From a virus, in IMG/VR virus record IMGVR_UViG_3300031951_000037, positions 1-64,000 of that record: a DNA stretch of 64,000 nucleotides; one strand, written 5' to 3'. The first letter of the stretch is position 1, and each line of letters opens with the position of its first letter. Below the pieces are notes generated by a model that was not told the origin of the DNA, made no database searches, and saw nothing but the letters and a program-made list of their open reading frames with translations. Positions 49,101 to 61,500 of this stretch are shown piece after piece. Position numbers and translations under genes: made by a program.

Positions 49101-49528
49101 ATCAAGTGCAAAACTATAAAATGTTGTCGGATTCCGTAATATTAAATAGTGTTGAGTTCAAGCCATTGTTTGGACCTAAAGCTGACCCAGCGTTGCAAGC
49201 AACGATCAAAGTAGTAAAGGTAAGTAAAGTTAATGCTAGTGACAGTGAAATTAGAAGTGCAGTGTTGGCTGCAATGAACAATTATTTCAACATTAATAAT
49301 TGGGACTTTGGTGACACATTCTATTTCTCAGAGCTTAGCGCATATCTACATGCTGAATGCGGAGACCTGATCAGTTCCGCAGTGTTAGTACCAAATGATC
49401 CTACCATGAGTTTTGGAGACTTATATGAAATAAAGTGCAGACCATATGAAATCTTTGTCAACGCTGCTACAGCAAATGATGTATTAGTTGTACCGGCACT
49501 CACTCCCGATGAATTACAAATAAGATAA
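46160..49528 (+). CDS. 6: Baseplate wedge protein, gp6-like (1122 aa)
   Basis: The N-terminus is the gp6 signature of T4-like phages: LNDWKTIYQTFNQADFRSYD, YETLRKAFIDYLQVYYPETF, NDYVESSEFVALLDVIAFMG, then QGLAFRNDLNARENFIDTAE and VVKLANLVSYTPKRN. A baseplate-J-type core follows (AQARESIAEIKQRAPTRYYT, VNGEDYNNFPYTLYSSIIKS). T4 gp6 is 660 residues, so this version is about 1.7 times longer, with extra beta-rich stretches after residue 500. It would form the heterodimeric iris core of the wedge. Followed after 8 bases by the giant gene, so probably cotranscribed. Confidence 0.88.
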   Translation: MATSSRQSALFGLNDWKTIYQTFNQADFRSYDYETLRKAFIDYLQVYYPETFNDYVESSEFVALLDVIAFMGQGLAFRNDLNARENFIDTAERRDSVVKLANLVSYTPKRNIAGQGYLKVTSISTTQNITDINGLNLSNVPVLWNDPANPNWLEQFNTIINAALINTQRIGRPGNVSEISGITTNEYSIQIAPNALPIVPFNATVNNTNMNFELCSVTSIDEDYVYEIPPAPSGRFNMLYRNDKLGFGSPDTGFFFYFKQGSLQTFDFALQQQIANQTINIDIQGINNTDTWLYKINQDRSRDLWRKVENVYADAYLQNESSARQIFSVSSRFNDQVTYVFGDGVFSEIPVGNFRAYVRAGNALTYTIYPTDMNGLSVAFTYISRLGRAETLTLGLSLTQTVTTAQARESIAEIKQRAPTRYYTQNRMVNGEDYNNFPYTLYSSIIKSKAINRSSIGVSKNLDLLDPTGKYSSTNSFGSDGALYQDDTDGFLNLTINNTSDIIAFFTNTLASVLSLNRASQYYIQNYPRYDVNTSTGDGVVYWKTSSVDTSSESGYVYNVSGSLETPINVGTFNTNNLKYLTTGAIVKFNAPAGFYFDSDNRLKAGIPGPSDSTFIWTTILNVVGDGSNNGEGSFANGSGPIVVSGYVPDGVVLTQIIPVFGNNIPASVIQECLIRMELNQDFTLVFDNSLMINQNRWSIKKFTDPNWFVKFTSVGLNRYSITYRSLTYYFASVADTRFTFAKNELVYDPFSGKIIQDFINVLGINALPNNTTPLGKDTKVNILGQTVESDGYVNDFQVEVAATDVNNRQLILNPDFFNEITGYVSGGSNIGIYTFFETVQDPINLTRQYLIPTSSVMSQYPTQTQIELVKYDYPLGQLFYAYGENKFYKTVQDQTVTVPFYYLVEQLQYSVKPGRQGLSYQYRHNSNNTNRIDPVTTNIIDLYVVTQSYYTAYQNYIVDSTNTIPEPNRPTLTELTQEYNQVQNYKMLSDSVILNSVEFKPLFGPKADPALQATIKVVKVSKVNASDSEIRSAVLAAMNNYFNINNWDFGDTFYFSELSAYLHAECGDLISSAVLVPNDPTMSFGDLYEIKCRPYEIFVNAATANDVLVVPALTPDELQIR

Positions 49529-49536
49529 GTAGATAC

Positions 49537-52500
49537 ATGGCTAGAGTAAGAACATTAAATTTCCTTCCGGAAATATTTCAGACCCCCACTAACGCTGAAT
49601 TTTTAGCAGCGACCCTGGACCAAATTGTTAGTAATCCAGTAACAGCTAAAGTTCAAGGCTATGTTGGTAGTAGATTTGGACCGGGTATAAATGCGCTTGA
49701 TTATTATGTCACCGAGCCTACCAAAGTTCGCACAGACTATCAATTAGAACCCGGGGTAGTATTCACTAAGCCTGGTGAAAGCGTTGCACGAGACTTCATT
49801 ACATACCCTGGCATTGTTGACTCACTAAAAATCAGCGGTGCAGTAACTAATAATAATGATCGTTTGTTCCAAAGCCAGTTCTATTCATGGGATAGCTTTA
49901 CGAATCTAGACAAGCTTGTGAACTATCACGAGTACTACTGGATTCCAGCCGGTCCTCCTGCTGTTACAGTTTCTAACTCAGTAGTCTTTACAAACGAAGA
50001 TTATCTAGTAACTGATTTTGCTAATAATTACGAAATCTCAGAAGTAGGTTCTCAGATTGATTTAGGATCAAACCCAACACTATCTCTATTGCGTGGCGGC
50101 ACGTACACGTTTACGGTAAATCAAGATAGTCAGTTTTGGATTCAGACTGAACCTGGCACTAGCGGCTTTGAAGCAACTCAGCCCAATATTCCTACTAGAG
50201 AAGTGTTTGGTGTTTCAAACAACGGCGAGAATAATGGCACAGTAACGTTTGTTGTACCACAAAAGAATGCACAAGATCAATATATTTTCCCCGGCAACAA
50301 TGTTGTTGACGTAGTTTCTACATTACCATTCAGTCAGGTAAATGGTCAAAGACTCTATACTATCACTGATCCTGCAACCGGAATCACCTATCCCGGATTA
50401 CAAGAAATTGATGGTGTATCTGGGTTAAATGGATTGCGTGTAATGTTTTACGACACTGGCGCAGTCGATGAAATTGGATATATCTCATCTTACTATGATG
50501 AAACATTCTATGACGTAAACGATCCATTCTTTACTAACCCTGCAACAGTAGTTGTTGCTAGCACTAGCGCAGTCAATAATGCATTGACCGTAGATACAGG
50601 ATATTCAACTGGACCATTAATATTAAATCAGACTATTACAATTTCTGGGACTCCGATGGGAGGTCTTGTACCGGGTCAGGTATATTTTGTTAAAGAAATC
50701 TTGAGTTCAACAGAGTTTACTGTTTCAGAAAGCATTGAGGGTGCGACTGTAACATTGTCCACTCAGAGTGGCGTAGACATGGTCGTGAATATCAATCAGG
50801 GTCAGTTTGAGCAGGGCTTCTATTCTACAGTAAACGAGAACTTCTATAGAATTCAATTAGTAGGAGATCCTAACAATCCTGTACTAAGATTAATTCCAGA
50901 TGGATCTATCCCTAACAATCAAAACATCGTTCCTCAGTTTGGTGTTCAGTGGATTAATCGTCCATTCTATCGCAATACACTGGGAGTAATCTCACTAGTA
51001 CCTCAGATTACAGCGCCGAAAGATATTCTATACTATCAAGATGGTTCTAACCCCAACAAAGTTGGCATCTTGAAAATTATTGAAAATAATGGTAAAGATT
51101 ATCTAGATGTTGATACGGAAATTTTAGGTAAGATTAACTATACTTCTCCAAATGGTGTTGCATTTACAAATGGCTTAAAAGTTAGCTTTGACGGAAACGT
51201 GTTTCCTGTTAGCTATCGCCGCGGCGAATACTACGTAGAAGGTGTTGGCACCGGAATTGAATTAATTTCCGTAGAAGATTTAATTTGCCCTGAAGGATTT
51301 ACTATTGGTGACTATATACCTTGGGATTCTTTGGGCTTTGATATCGGTAACTATGACATTAATTTATTCTTGCCTATTGAACAAGATTATATCACTATTG
51401 CTAGAAACAGCATAAGCAGAAATGCATGGTCTAGAAGCAATCGTTGGTTCCATATTGATGTTATTAACGCTACTGCAAGCTATAATAAAAATCCTGCAAT
51501 ATTAACAGAGTTTGCAACACAGGAAAATAAAGCTAAAAGACCTATCATTGAGTTTTATCCAAACCTAAGATTGTATAACGGTGGCTCAGTAGGTAAAAGA
51601 GCAGTAGATTTCTTTGACACTAGAGAACCAGATGCACTCACTAACGTTGCTGGACTATACAATTATTATCCCGACGTTGAGACGTATACTACAAACACTG
51701 CGGTAGTTGCTCCTACCCCGACAACAATTGTTGCAGTAAGTGCAATGCTTGCCGGCGAGACTTATGTAGTTGACACTGCATTTGGCACTTTGCAGCCTGT
51801 TTGGAATACGCTTGCTGGCACTGAGGGCGTTACCTATGTTGACGGTGACGTAATTACTTGCCAGGTAGACGGCAGCACAATTGCTGTTCCTGGCACCGGT
51901 CTAGCAAGACTGTTGTATGATCAAACAACGATTGTTGTGCCACTAGACGAAGTTACCGGAACGTTCCAAATCGGGATGTACACTGGCGACACACTAAATC
52001 TAGTTCCCGTAAATTCACAAATTATTAACCTTTCAGATGACGGTACGGATCTAACAATAACAGTTAACTGGCCATATCCTCAGGATCTAGTAGGCGGAAC
52101 AACTAGCATCGTTGGCACTGATACTACAGCTAGCAACTACGCAGTATTCCCTGGTGCAAGAATCATTTTTGCAAATGATACGGATGCCGAAACAAGCACT
52201 ACCATTTATGTAGTAGATATCGTAGAATTAGCACCTGGTCAAGAACCGGAAATCGTATTAACTAGAGCAGAAGACGCTACCATTGAGATTGATGAGCAAA
52301 CTGCAATTTCTAGAGGATATAATTATCAGGGCAAGACATTCTATTATGATGGAATTGAATGGCTAGAAGCTCAGCAAAAAGTTACGGTAAATCAAGCTCC
52401 GTTATTTGATGTGTTTGATGACAACGGCATTTCTTTTGGCAACCCAGAAATCTATAACAGTACAACATTTAAGGGAAGCACAATATTTTCATACGGTATT

Positions 52501-55500
52501 AATCCATTAACCGTTGACGATCCTATTTTAGGCTTCCCAGTGCGCTTTAGCGACATTGGCAATATCGGTGACATTAGCTTTGACGTAACTCTTAACTCAG
52601 ATACATTTGACTATGTGCGTGGTTTTGAGTCTATCACTCAAAAAGTAAACACCGGTTATGTTCACAACACTACTACACGTACAGAATATCAGAGAGAGTT
52701 GGGTTGGCAAACAGCAGTTGCTCCTAGCACGCAGTATCAGATATTCAATTTCAATTATCAAATTGAAAACCCTACATTAGTTTATACGTGCGATGTTCAA
52801 GCATTGCCTGACTTATTACCAGACGAGCAGGGCTGGACTAGTGTTCAGGTATACTACAACAATGTTTATCAAGAGCCTAGCAATTATACAATAACCCGCT
52901 ACGACAATGCAACTAGTATTACATTGATCAATCCGCCCGAAGAAACTACGGTAGTACAAGTTTTGGTATTGAGTGATCAAGTAAGCAACAATGCTTACTA
53001 CATGACACCTATCAATCTAAACAACAACCCATTCAATGAAGACTTGACAGTTGCAGATTTAGGTGATATCAGAAATCAATACCAAGACATATTTGTAAAC
53101 GCACCCGGCACGACCGGCAATATCTTTGGTGTAAACAACTTTAGAGATTTAGGCAATCTAGTTCCATATGGAACTAAGATCATTCAAAACAGTGCAAGTC
53201 TTGCAATACCCGGTGCATTCCTGCGTAAGTCTAATCACGACTTGTTAAACGCATTGTTGTTCAACAGCCGCGAATACGTAAAGTATAAGCAATTGCTTGT
53301 AGATACTGTGCAAAATACTGATTATGTACAACGTTATACTCCTGCTGACATTCTAGACGATGCAATTGAGCAAATTTCTGCTAGCAGAAGTGAAACCAGC
53401 GCATTCTTCTGGTCAGACATGTTGCCTAACAAGAGTCCATTCAGAGTCAACACTTACAAGTTTAACAGTAACAATGATGTAACTAGATATCCATTGAGTC
53501 AAGTTTATAACTTTGAATCAGCAAATTATAATGGCGTACTAGTTTATCTTAACCGCACCGTTGACAACAACTTAGTGCAGAAGCAATTACTAAGAAATGT
53601 TGACTATACAATTAGCACTGATAGTCCCACATTAACTATCACATTAGATTTGGTACCTGGTGACAGCGTTGTAATTAAAGAATACAATCAGACGTACGGT
53701 TCATATGTTCCTTATACTCCAAGTAAGTTGGGGCTATATGCACTACACCAGCCTCAGGTAGTATTGGACAGCGACTATACTGTTCCAACATACTTCATTA
53801 AAGGTCACGATGGATCATATACGAAGTTGTATGGTGACTATATTCCTGAGCTAGATGTTCTTATTGACTTCAGAGACCAAGCATTGCTTGAGTTTGAAAA
53901 GAGAATCTACAATAACGTAAAACTAAGCACCGAAGTTCCTATCAAGTTCTATGATGTACTTCCCGGCTTCTTTAGAAATAGTGACTATAGCTACGATGAA
54001 TGGCTACAGATGTATTCTGTAAACTTCTTGAATTGGATTGGTCAGAACAGATTAGACTACAAGACTCAGTTCTATAACAGAAACAACGAATTCACATACA
54101 ACTATACCAACGCACAAAACAAGTTGGATGGCTCCCCTATTAAGCAGGGATATTGGAGAGGTCTATACGAATATCTATATGATACTACTACTCCTAACTT
54201 GACCCCTTGGGAAATGCTAGGGTTTGCTGATAAGCCTACGTGGTGGGAAGATCGTTATGGGCCGGCCCCATACACAAGCGACAACCTAGTATTGTGGGGA
54301 GACGTTGAAGCAGGTATCGTGTATTCAGAAGATGGCACGTTCACTGTTGTTCCTGAATTAGCAAGACCGGGAATCACTAATATCATTCCTGTTGACACAG
54401 CAGGTAATTTGCTCAGCCCATTATTCTCTGTTGTCGGTACTTATAATCCTAGCACTTTCCAGAAAGATTGGAGAGTTGGTGATGATGGTCCCGTTGAATT
54501 AAGCTATCGTCGTAGCTCAACATATCCGTTTGACGTAATAAAATTATTCGCATTAACCCGCCCGGCGGAGTTTTACAACTTAGCAGTTGACCTAGACAAC
54601 TACAAATTTAATGCCGAATTCAATCAGTATTTGGTAAACAATAGAACCCATTTGATTCCTAGCGACATTGAAGTGTATGGTAACGGCACTGCTAAAACTT
54701 CCTACATCAACTGGATTGTTGACTATGAAAAGCAATTAGGCATTGACTCAACCGCTAACATCACTAGCTTGCTTGATAACCTAGACGTTAGATTGATCTA
54801 TCGTTTGGCAGGATACAGTGACAAGACAATGCTTAAGTTCTATGTTGAGAAGGGTTCTCCCAATAGCAACAATGCAGCGTTATTAATTCCTGACGAGAGC
54901 TATTCAGTATTACTATATGACAACCAGCCATTTGACAAAATAACATTTTCTAGTGTTATTGTTCAACAAGATGTTGACGGCTATAAAGTATTTGGTAACT
55001 CTCAGAACATTGCTTACTTTACGACATACGCCCCGCTTAATAATGGCAATTACGAAGATATTACTGTAATCAACCAAAGAGTTAAAGTAAACAAAGATCA
55101 TTCAACTCAAGAAGTATTAGTTCCATATGGAACTAAGTTCTATAGCGCCCAAGAAGTAGCTCAGTTTATTATGAGCTATGCTGCATACCTAAATGATAAG
55201 GGTATGATTTTTGATAAGATTGAATCTGGCGTAGAGATTAACTGGAATCTTATGGTACAAGAGTTCTTGTACTGGACGCAAACTGGCTGGGATGTAGGTA
55301 GCATCATTACATTGAACCCATCCGCAACAGATTTAAATGTCAATAGAGACGGATACATTGTACAGCCACTGACATTGCAGCAGCAAAACTTCATTCTTAA
55401 TCAGGATCTATATCCGATTCAGCTTAACAACCTATGCGTAAATCGTGATGGGACTTCATTCAGAGTACACACATTGAACGAAGGTGATTCAATGTCTTAT

Positions 55501-58500
55501 GCTCAGTTCAATGTCAGCAACTTTGAGCATGGTATTGTGTTTGATAACACTACCTTGTTCAATGACGTTATCTACAACCTAACAACTGGTCTAAGACAGA
55601 ATAGAATTACTTTGCGCGGTATGAAGACCGCAGAGTGGAACGGTACAGTAGATACTTGGGGCTTTATTCTAAATCAAGACAACGTTCAAGAATGGGCCCG
55701 TGATATCAAGTATCCTAAGGGAATCATTGTAAAGTATAAGAACAAGTATTGGACTGCATTGAGACTCGTAGAACCATCAGCAGTATTCAATGAGCTTGAT
55801 TGGAAATTGGTAGACTACCAAGATATTCAAAAGGGACTGTTGCCAAATAGTGCAACCCGTTCATATGAAAGCACACTGTACTATAACTGCAACGAAACTA
55901 ATCTTGAACAAGATGCAGACTTGTTGTCCTTCTCATTGATTGGTTATCGTCCCCGTGATTACCTTGCTCTTGCAGACTTGACAGATGTAACGCAGATCAA
56001 CGTCTACAAGAACATGATTAAGAACAAGGGTACACGCAATGCTACTCAGGCATTTGATGGTGTAAATCTGCCGCAGGGCGGAATCCAGTACAACGTTTAT
56101 GAAAACTGGGCTATCAAGAACGGCGAATATGGCGGAGTACTAAATGATAACTTTGTTGAGTTCAGACTTGATCAAAGCGTATTGACCGGCAACCCGAGCA
56201 TTGTGTCACTTAATAACGGTGTGTATACTCCAGGGGCAATGCAGGAAGTTTCATTGTACGACCTATTCAATTATGGCGATAATGTTACCGATCCTAACAT
56301 ACTAGCCACTGTCAATACCGAAGCAACTGACATTACATATCCTAGCGCAGGTTATGCAAACTTTGATGACGTAAAAATGTCATCATTCTACTATGCAGGA
56401 TTGCCAAACGCCGTTGATAAGTCAGGTAAGGTAATCCCAATACAGAATTTCTATGTAAGAGACTACTTCTGGTTAGCAAACTTTAAAGAAAAGTGGGGCA
56501 TCTATACTTGGAATCCAATCGGACAGGTGGTTGCTGCAATCGGTAATGTAAACGGAACCACCACAATCCGATTCTCACAACCGCACAATTTAAAGAAATT
56601 AGATCCTATTGCGATTGTTAATTTCTCAACAACCGTTGATGGTTACTATTTGGTTTCCGATATCATTAACCTCAATGAAGTAATAATCAATTTAAATCTG
56701 CCAAATCTCAACAGCGGCAATGTATTGCAGGGACTTGGTGTAGGTTTGTTAGTAACTAATCAAAGAGTGAACAAGCCATCTGACATTGAATCTTTATCAC
56801 TGTTAGAAGCAGAGTTTACTAAGAATACAGTTTGGGTAGACGAGAACACTGATGGTAGCTGGGCAGTATATCGCAAGAATATCAACTATCAAAATACTGG
56901 CGAAATTTATGTTGACAATTCAACAACGTTTGGTTCAAGCGTAGCCTATACTGATATTGTGGGATACTTGATCGGTGATCCTGGCGCAGGCAAAGTACAC
57001 AGATTCTATTACAACGAGTCTACAAACGAGTATGATTTGGCCCAAGTAATTACCAAAACAAGTTCGTTTGGCTCTGCTATTGCACACGCAGGTAACACAT
57101 TTGTAATATCTCAACCCACCGGAACTCCAAAAGTCTTTGTGTATATTTGGAACGACACTACTGCAACTAACAACCTAATTCAGTATCAAGAAATTGCAGC
57201 GCCTGGCGGAGTAACTGATTGGGGAAGTAAGATTGCTATCTCAGGTGATCAGAATTGGATTTATATCTCTGATTATCTTAATACCAATGTATACGTATAC
57301 CGAAAAGATAACACAGAATTTACTGCTGGATATTTCACTGTAGGACAAACTTACACAATTACTAGTGTGGGAACAACTGACTTCACAACAATCGGTGCCC
57401 CGCAGAATAGTGTAGGCATTACATTCGTTGCTACGGGAATTGGTACCGGAACAGGTACTGCAACACGAGTGACATACCAAGAAGCAGCAGTGATTGATGG
57501 AAGTTTGCTAGGATTAACCAATAGTGATGGATTTGGCAAGTCAATCTCAACCAGCTACTATGGGGACAGAATATTCATCGGTGCACCAAACAAAGATCAC
57601 GCAAATGGCACGACCGATAATGGCGAACTATATTTCTATCAACGTTCTGTGCAGAACTTTGAAGCGCAGTATACTACAGTTCCTTACTTACCGCACACAT
57701 TCAATTTAGCATGGACACCCGATACCGCATCCGCAAATGTAACTGCAACAAACGGTACTACTGACAAGATTACCCTTTCTACTGTAAGTGGAATGAGTGT
57801 GAATGATGCCATTGTTTTTGTTGGCAGTGGTCTATCTGGTACAGGAATTGAAGAAAACAAAACCTATTACATTGAATCTATCGTGGGCAGCGATATCACC
57901 ATTAAAACTTCAAGATCATCAACTACTGTATTTGGTATTACTACAGTTGCTTCAGTAACCGGAGCTACTGCTTCAGCACAAACCACTCCGTTGTATGTTA
58001 CTGTCAATGGAACACTAGTCGCTGATAATAACTATGCAGTAAATGGCAGCAATCTAATTTACAGTGGATTCTTAAGAGCCGGCGATATTGTAAATGTCAG
58101 CGGTAATGAGTTCTTCATGGCGCAAGAATTCAATCCAGAAACTAACGATAGAATCAATATTCAGTTTGGCTATGCAGTAGATACTACGCAATCTTCTGGC
58201 GAGTTGTTAATTGGTAGCCCATTTGAAATCAATGAAGAAATCAAAGAAGGCAAGGTATATAGATATACTGATGCAGGCGCAAGATTTGGCATAGTATTTG
58301 GTACAGAAGAATGCAACGTTTTGGGTTCACGTACTATTTTGATTAACGGATTCGCAGTTAATTTAGCAGCGGGCAATGCCGAAGATACAGCTTCAGTAAT
58401 TAATGCGACTCAAGTGCCGAACGTTATTGCTTCTTCAACTAGTGATAACAAGTTAATCATTCAGGTGGCAGACCAGTCATTAGCTCAAATCAACAACAAA

Positions 58501-61500
58501 CTAGTAGTAACTGCGTTTGATGATACGACATTGGCAGAGTTGGGCATACAGTCATATAGCTTTACTCAGATTGTTACTTGCCCGCATCGTGAGGGTCCAA
58601 CTGAATTCGGTAAGTCAATCAAGTTTAACGAATTTGATTCTGTTGTTATCGGTGCCCCGGTTGGTGCTAATTTTGTAGGAACTACCTTTGACTTTACCGA
58701 TGACGAAAATCTAGATAATGACACTGTGTTTGATAATAATGCTACTAGATTTGTAGAGAGCTATGCAAACTCTGGTGCAGTATATATGTTTGATTTACTA
58801 TCAAACTACGAAGGAAATGCATTAAATCCTGGCGCATTTGTATATGCCCAGTCTGTGAACACTTCTACCTTAAACTTTGACTTCAATCCATATTATGGCT
58901 ATGCAGTTGACTTCAATAACAATACTGTTGTTGCAGGTGCGCCCAACATGCAAGGCACATTGATCACCGGCGGTCAAGCAACTGGATTTACTAATGCAAC
59001 TGGTGTCAGAGACTGGACTGAATATAGACAGTCAGCACCCATCGTTGACATTGAAAAAATTGAAAATACACAGATTTTCAGTGCATTGACAAACGATACT
59101 CTTGTAAACCTAGACTACATGGATCCATTACAGGGTAAGTTGTTAGGTGCAGTAAGACAGAACATTGATTATGTTTCTGGATCAGACCCGGCAAAATATA
59201 ATAGCAATAATTCAACCAACGGGTATGTTTGGGGAGCAGAGCAAGTAGGACAGATTTGGTTCAATACTAAATCAGTGCGTTTTGTAAACTATCACCAAAA
59301 CGATGTAGTATACAATAGCGAATATTGGGGCACTTTATTCCCTGGATCAGATGTTGCAGTTTACACTTGGGTAGCTAGCAACAATACTCCTGCTCAATAT
59401 TCTGGTCCGGGTGTTCCTTTTGACGTTACTCAATATTGTGTTGGAAGTACTCTTAATTCTTCTAACATTGTTACGCCGATATATTATTTCTGGGTCAGAA
59501 ACACCAACATCATTGACAAACATCGTGGGAAAACACTATCTGACAATATTATTGCTAGATACATCGCTAACCCAAGAAATTCTGGGATAGCTTATGTTGC
59601 ACCGTTGCTACCTAATACTTTTGCACTGTATAACTCAGAAGAATATTTTGACGGCAACAACTCTATCTTCCATATAGGATATGCAAACGGAACTGGATCA
59701 GATGTTTCACACTCTGAATACACATTAATTCGTGAAAACTATCCAGATGACTTCTTGCCTGGATTGCCTGCTGTAGCCGACGCTCCTACTACACTGCCAT
59801 TCCGAGTACTATACCCAGCAGCAGGCGTAGACGAGCCTAATTCACTATATGCTAGAATGCTAGACAGCTTAAGTGGCACTACAGCGCCCATAACAACACC
59901 CGACGGCACTATTGAAACCGGACAGGTTGTTCCTAATCCGTTCTTACCGAAAGCAGTTCAGTCAGGGGTTCTTGCAAGACCTAGACAGAGCTTCTTCTTT
60001 AATAGATTTACGGCTCTACAGAATTATCTTACCTATGCCAACGAAGTATTAATCCAGTATCCGATAGTAGAATTGAGACCTAACCTGTCATTCATTTTTG
60101 CGCAGGGTGAATTCTTTGATACTGCTAATTATTGGACTTATGTCAACTGGTGGCTACCAGGGTATAACAATAGCACTAGAGCGGCGTTGCAGGTTCCGAT
60201 TTATGCTGATTTGGCAGAATTGCGTGTAGCTCCGGGGACTATTGTTAAAGTAGAACAGAACGGTCAGGGTCTTTTTGAATTTTATAGATATGATGACAAT
60301 GGTGTTTGGTCTAGAATTGGTCTAGAAAACGGAACGATCCAATTCAATAGCTATCTTTGGGATTACGAAGCTGCTAAGCTAGGATACGGTGGTGACTTCT
60401 TTGACACTACGCCGTTTGATATCTATCCAAGTGAAGAAACCAGAAACATTGTTCGTGCATTGAACGAGCAAATTTACACCGGTGATTTACTAGAGCATAG
60501 AAATAAGAGCTTGGTATTACTATTTGAATATATCCAAAGCGAAACCATTGAATCGCAAAATTACTTACCATGGATTAACAAAACTTCATTGATGGATGTG
60601 TTCCACACTGTACGTGAACTAAAACCATACGAAGTGTTCAAGAGTGACAATGTTGCTTTCCTAGAAGGATACATCAATGAAGTCAAGCCTTATCACGTAG
60701 TCATTAAAGAATTCTTAGTAAAGTACACTGGAATTGAAGAATTTACCGGTGATATTACAGACTTTGATGTTCCGGCAACGTATAGCCCAACATATCAAGA
60801 GTATATTAGTCCGCAACTAGTTTATAGTGATCCTAATAATCGCTATGAATATGAATACGGTAATGATATTTGGGCCACTGCACCATACACACAGTGGTAT
60901 CAGAATTATGGATTGTCAATCACTGGCGAACCCAACTACAACATAACTACCCTAAAAACATATATGGATTTGGGAACTAGAACTATGATTGTAGACAACG
61001 CTAGTGGCTTCCCAGTTAACGGTGTAATCAGAATCGGAGACGAATCTATTGCATATAGTTATGTTGACCGCGACTTGAATTTGTTAGGTGGATTGTCAAG
61101 AGGGTTCAATCAAACTGTAGTTGCTCAACATATTCCCGGTGCAAATATCTTTATTGATCTTCCTGCTGTGGTAGTGTTAAACGAGGGTAGCGGCTATACA
61201 GATGTTCCTCAAGTAACAGCGTATATTGATACTGCGATTTATCCGGCACCCAGAAAAGAAGCTATTCTACAGGCAGTAATGAGTGGCGACCGCGTCTCTG
61301 CTGTTAACGTAATTGATCCGGGCGAGGGGTATGCAGTTCTTCCCGAAATCAGAATTTCTACTGCGTATAGCGTACTCTTTAGTGATGCTGATATTAACCC
61401 TGCATTGCACACCATAAATCTATATGCGCCTTCTTTCGTGACCGGCGACTTAGTAAAATTCACTCAGGGTTCAAACGGCGGCAAACCAAACTTCTTAGTT

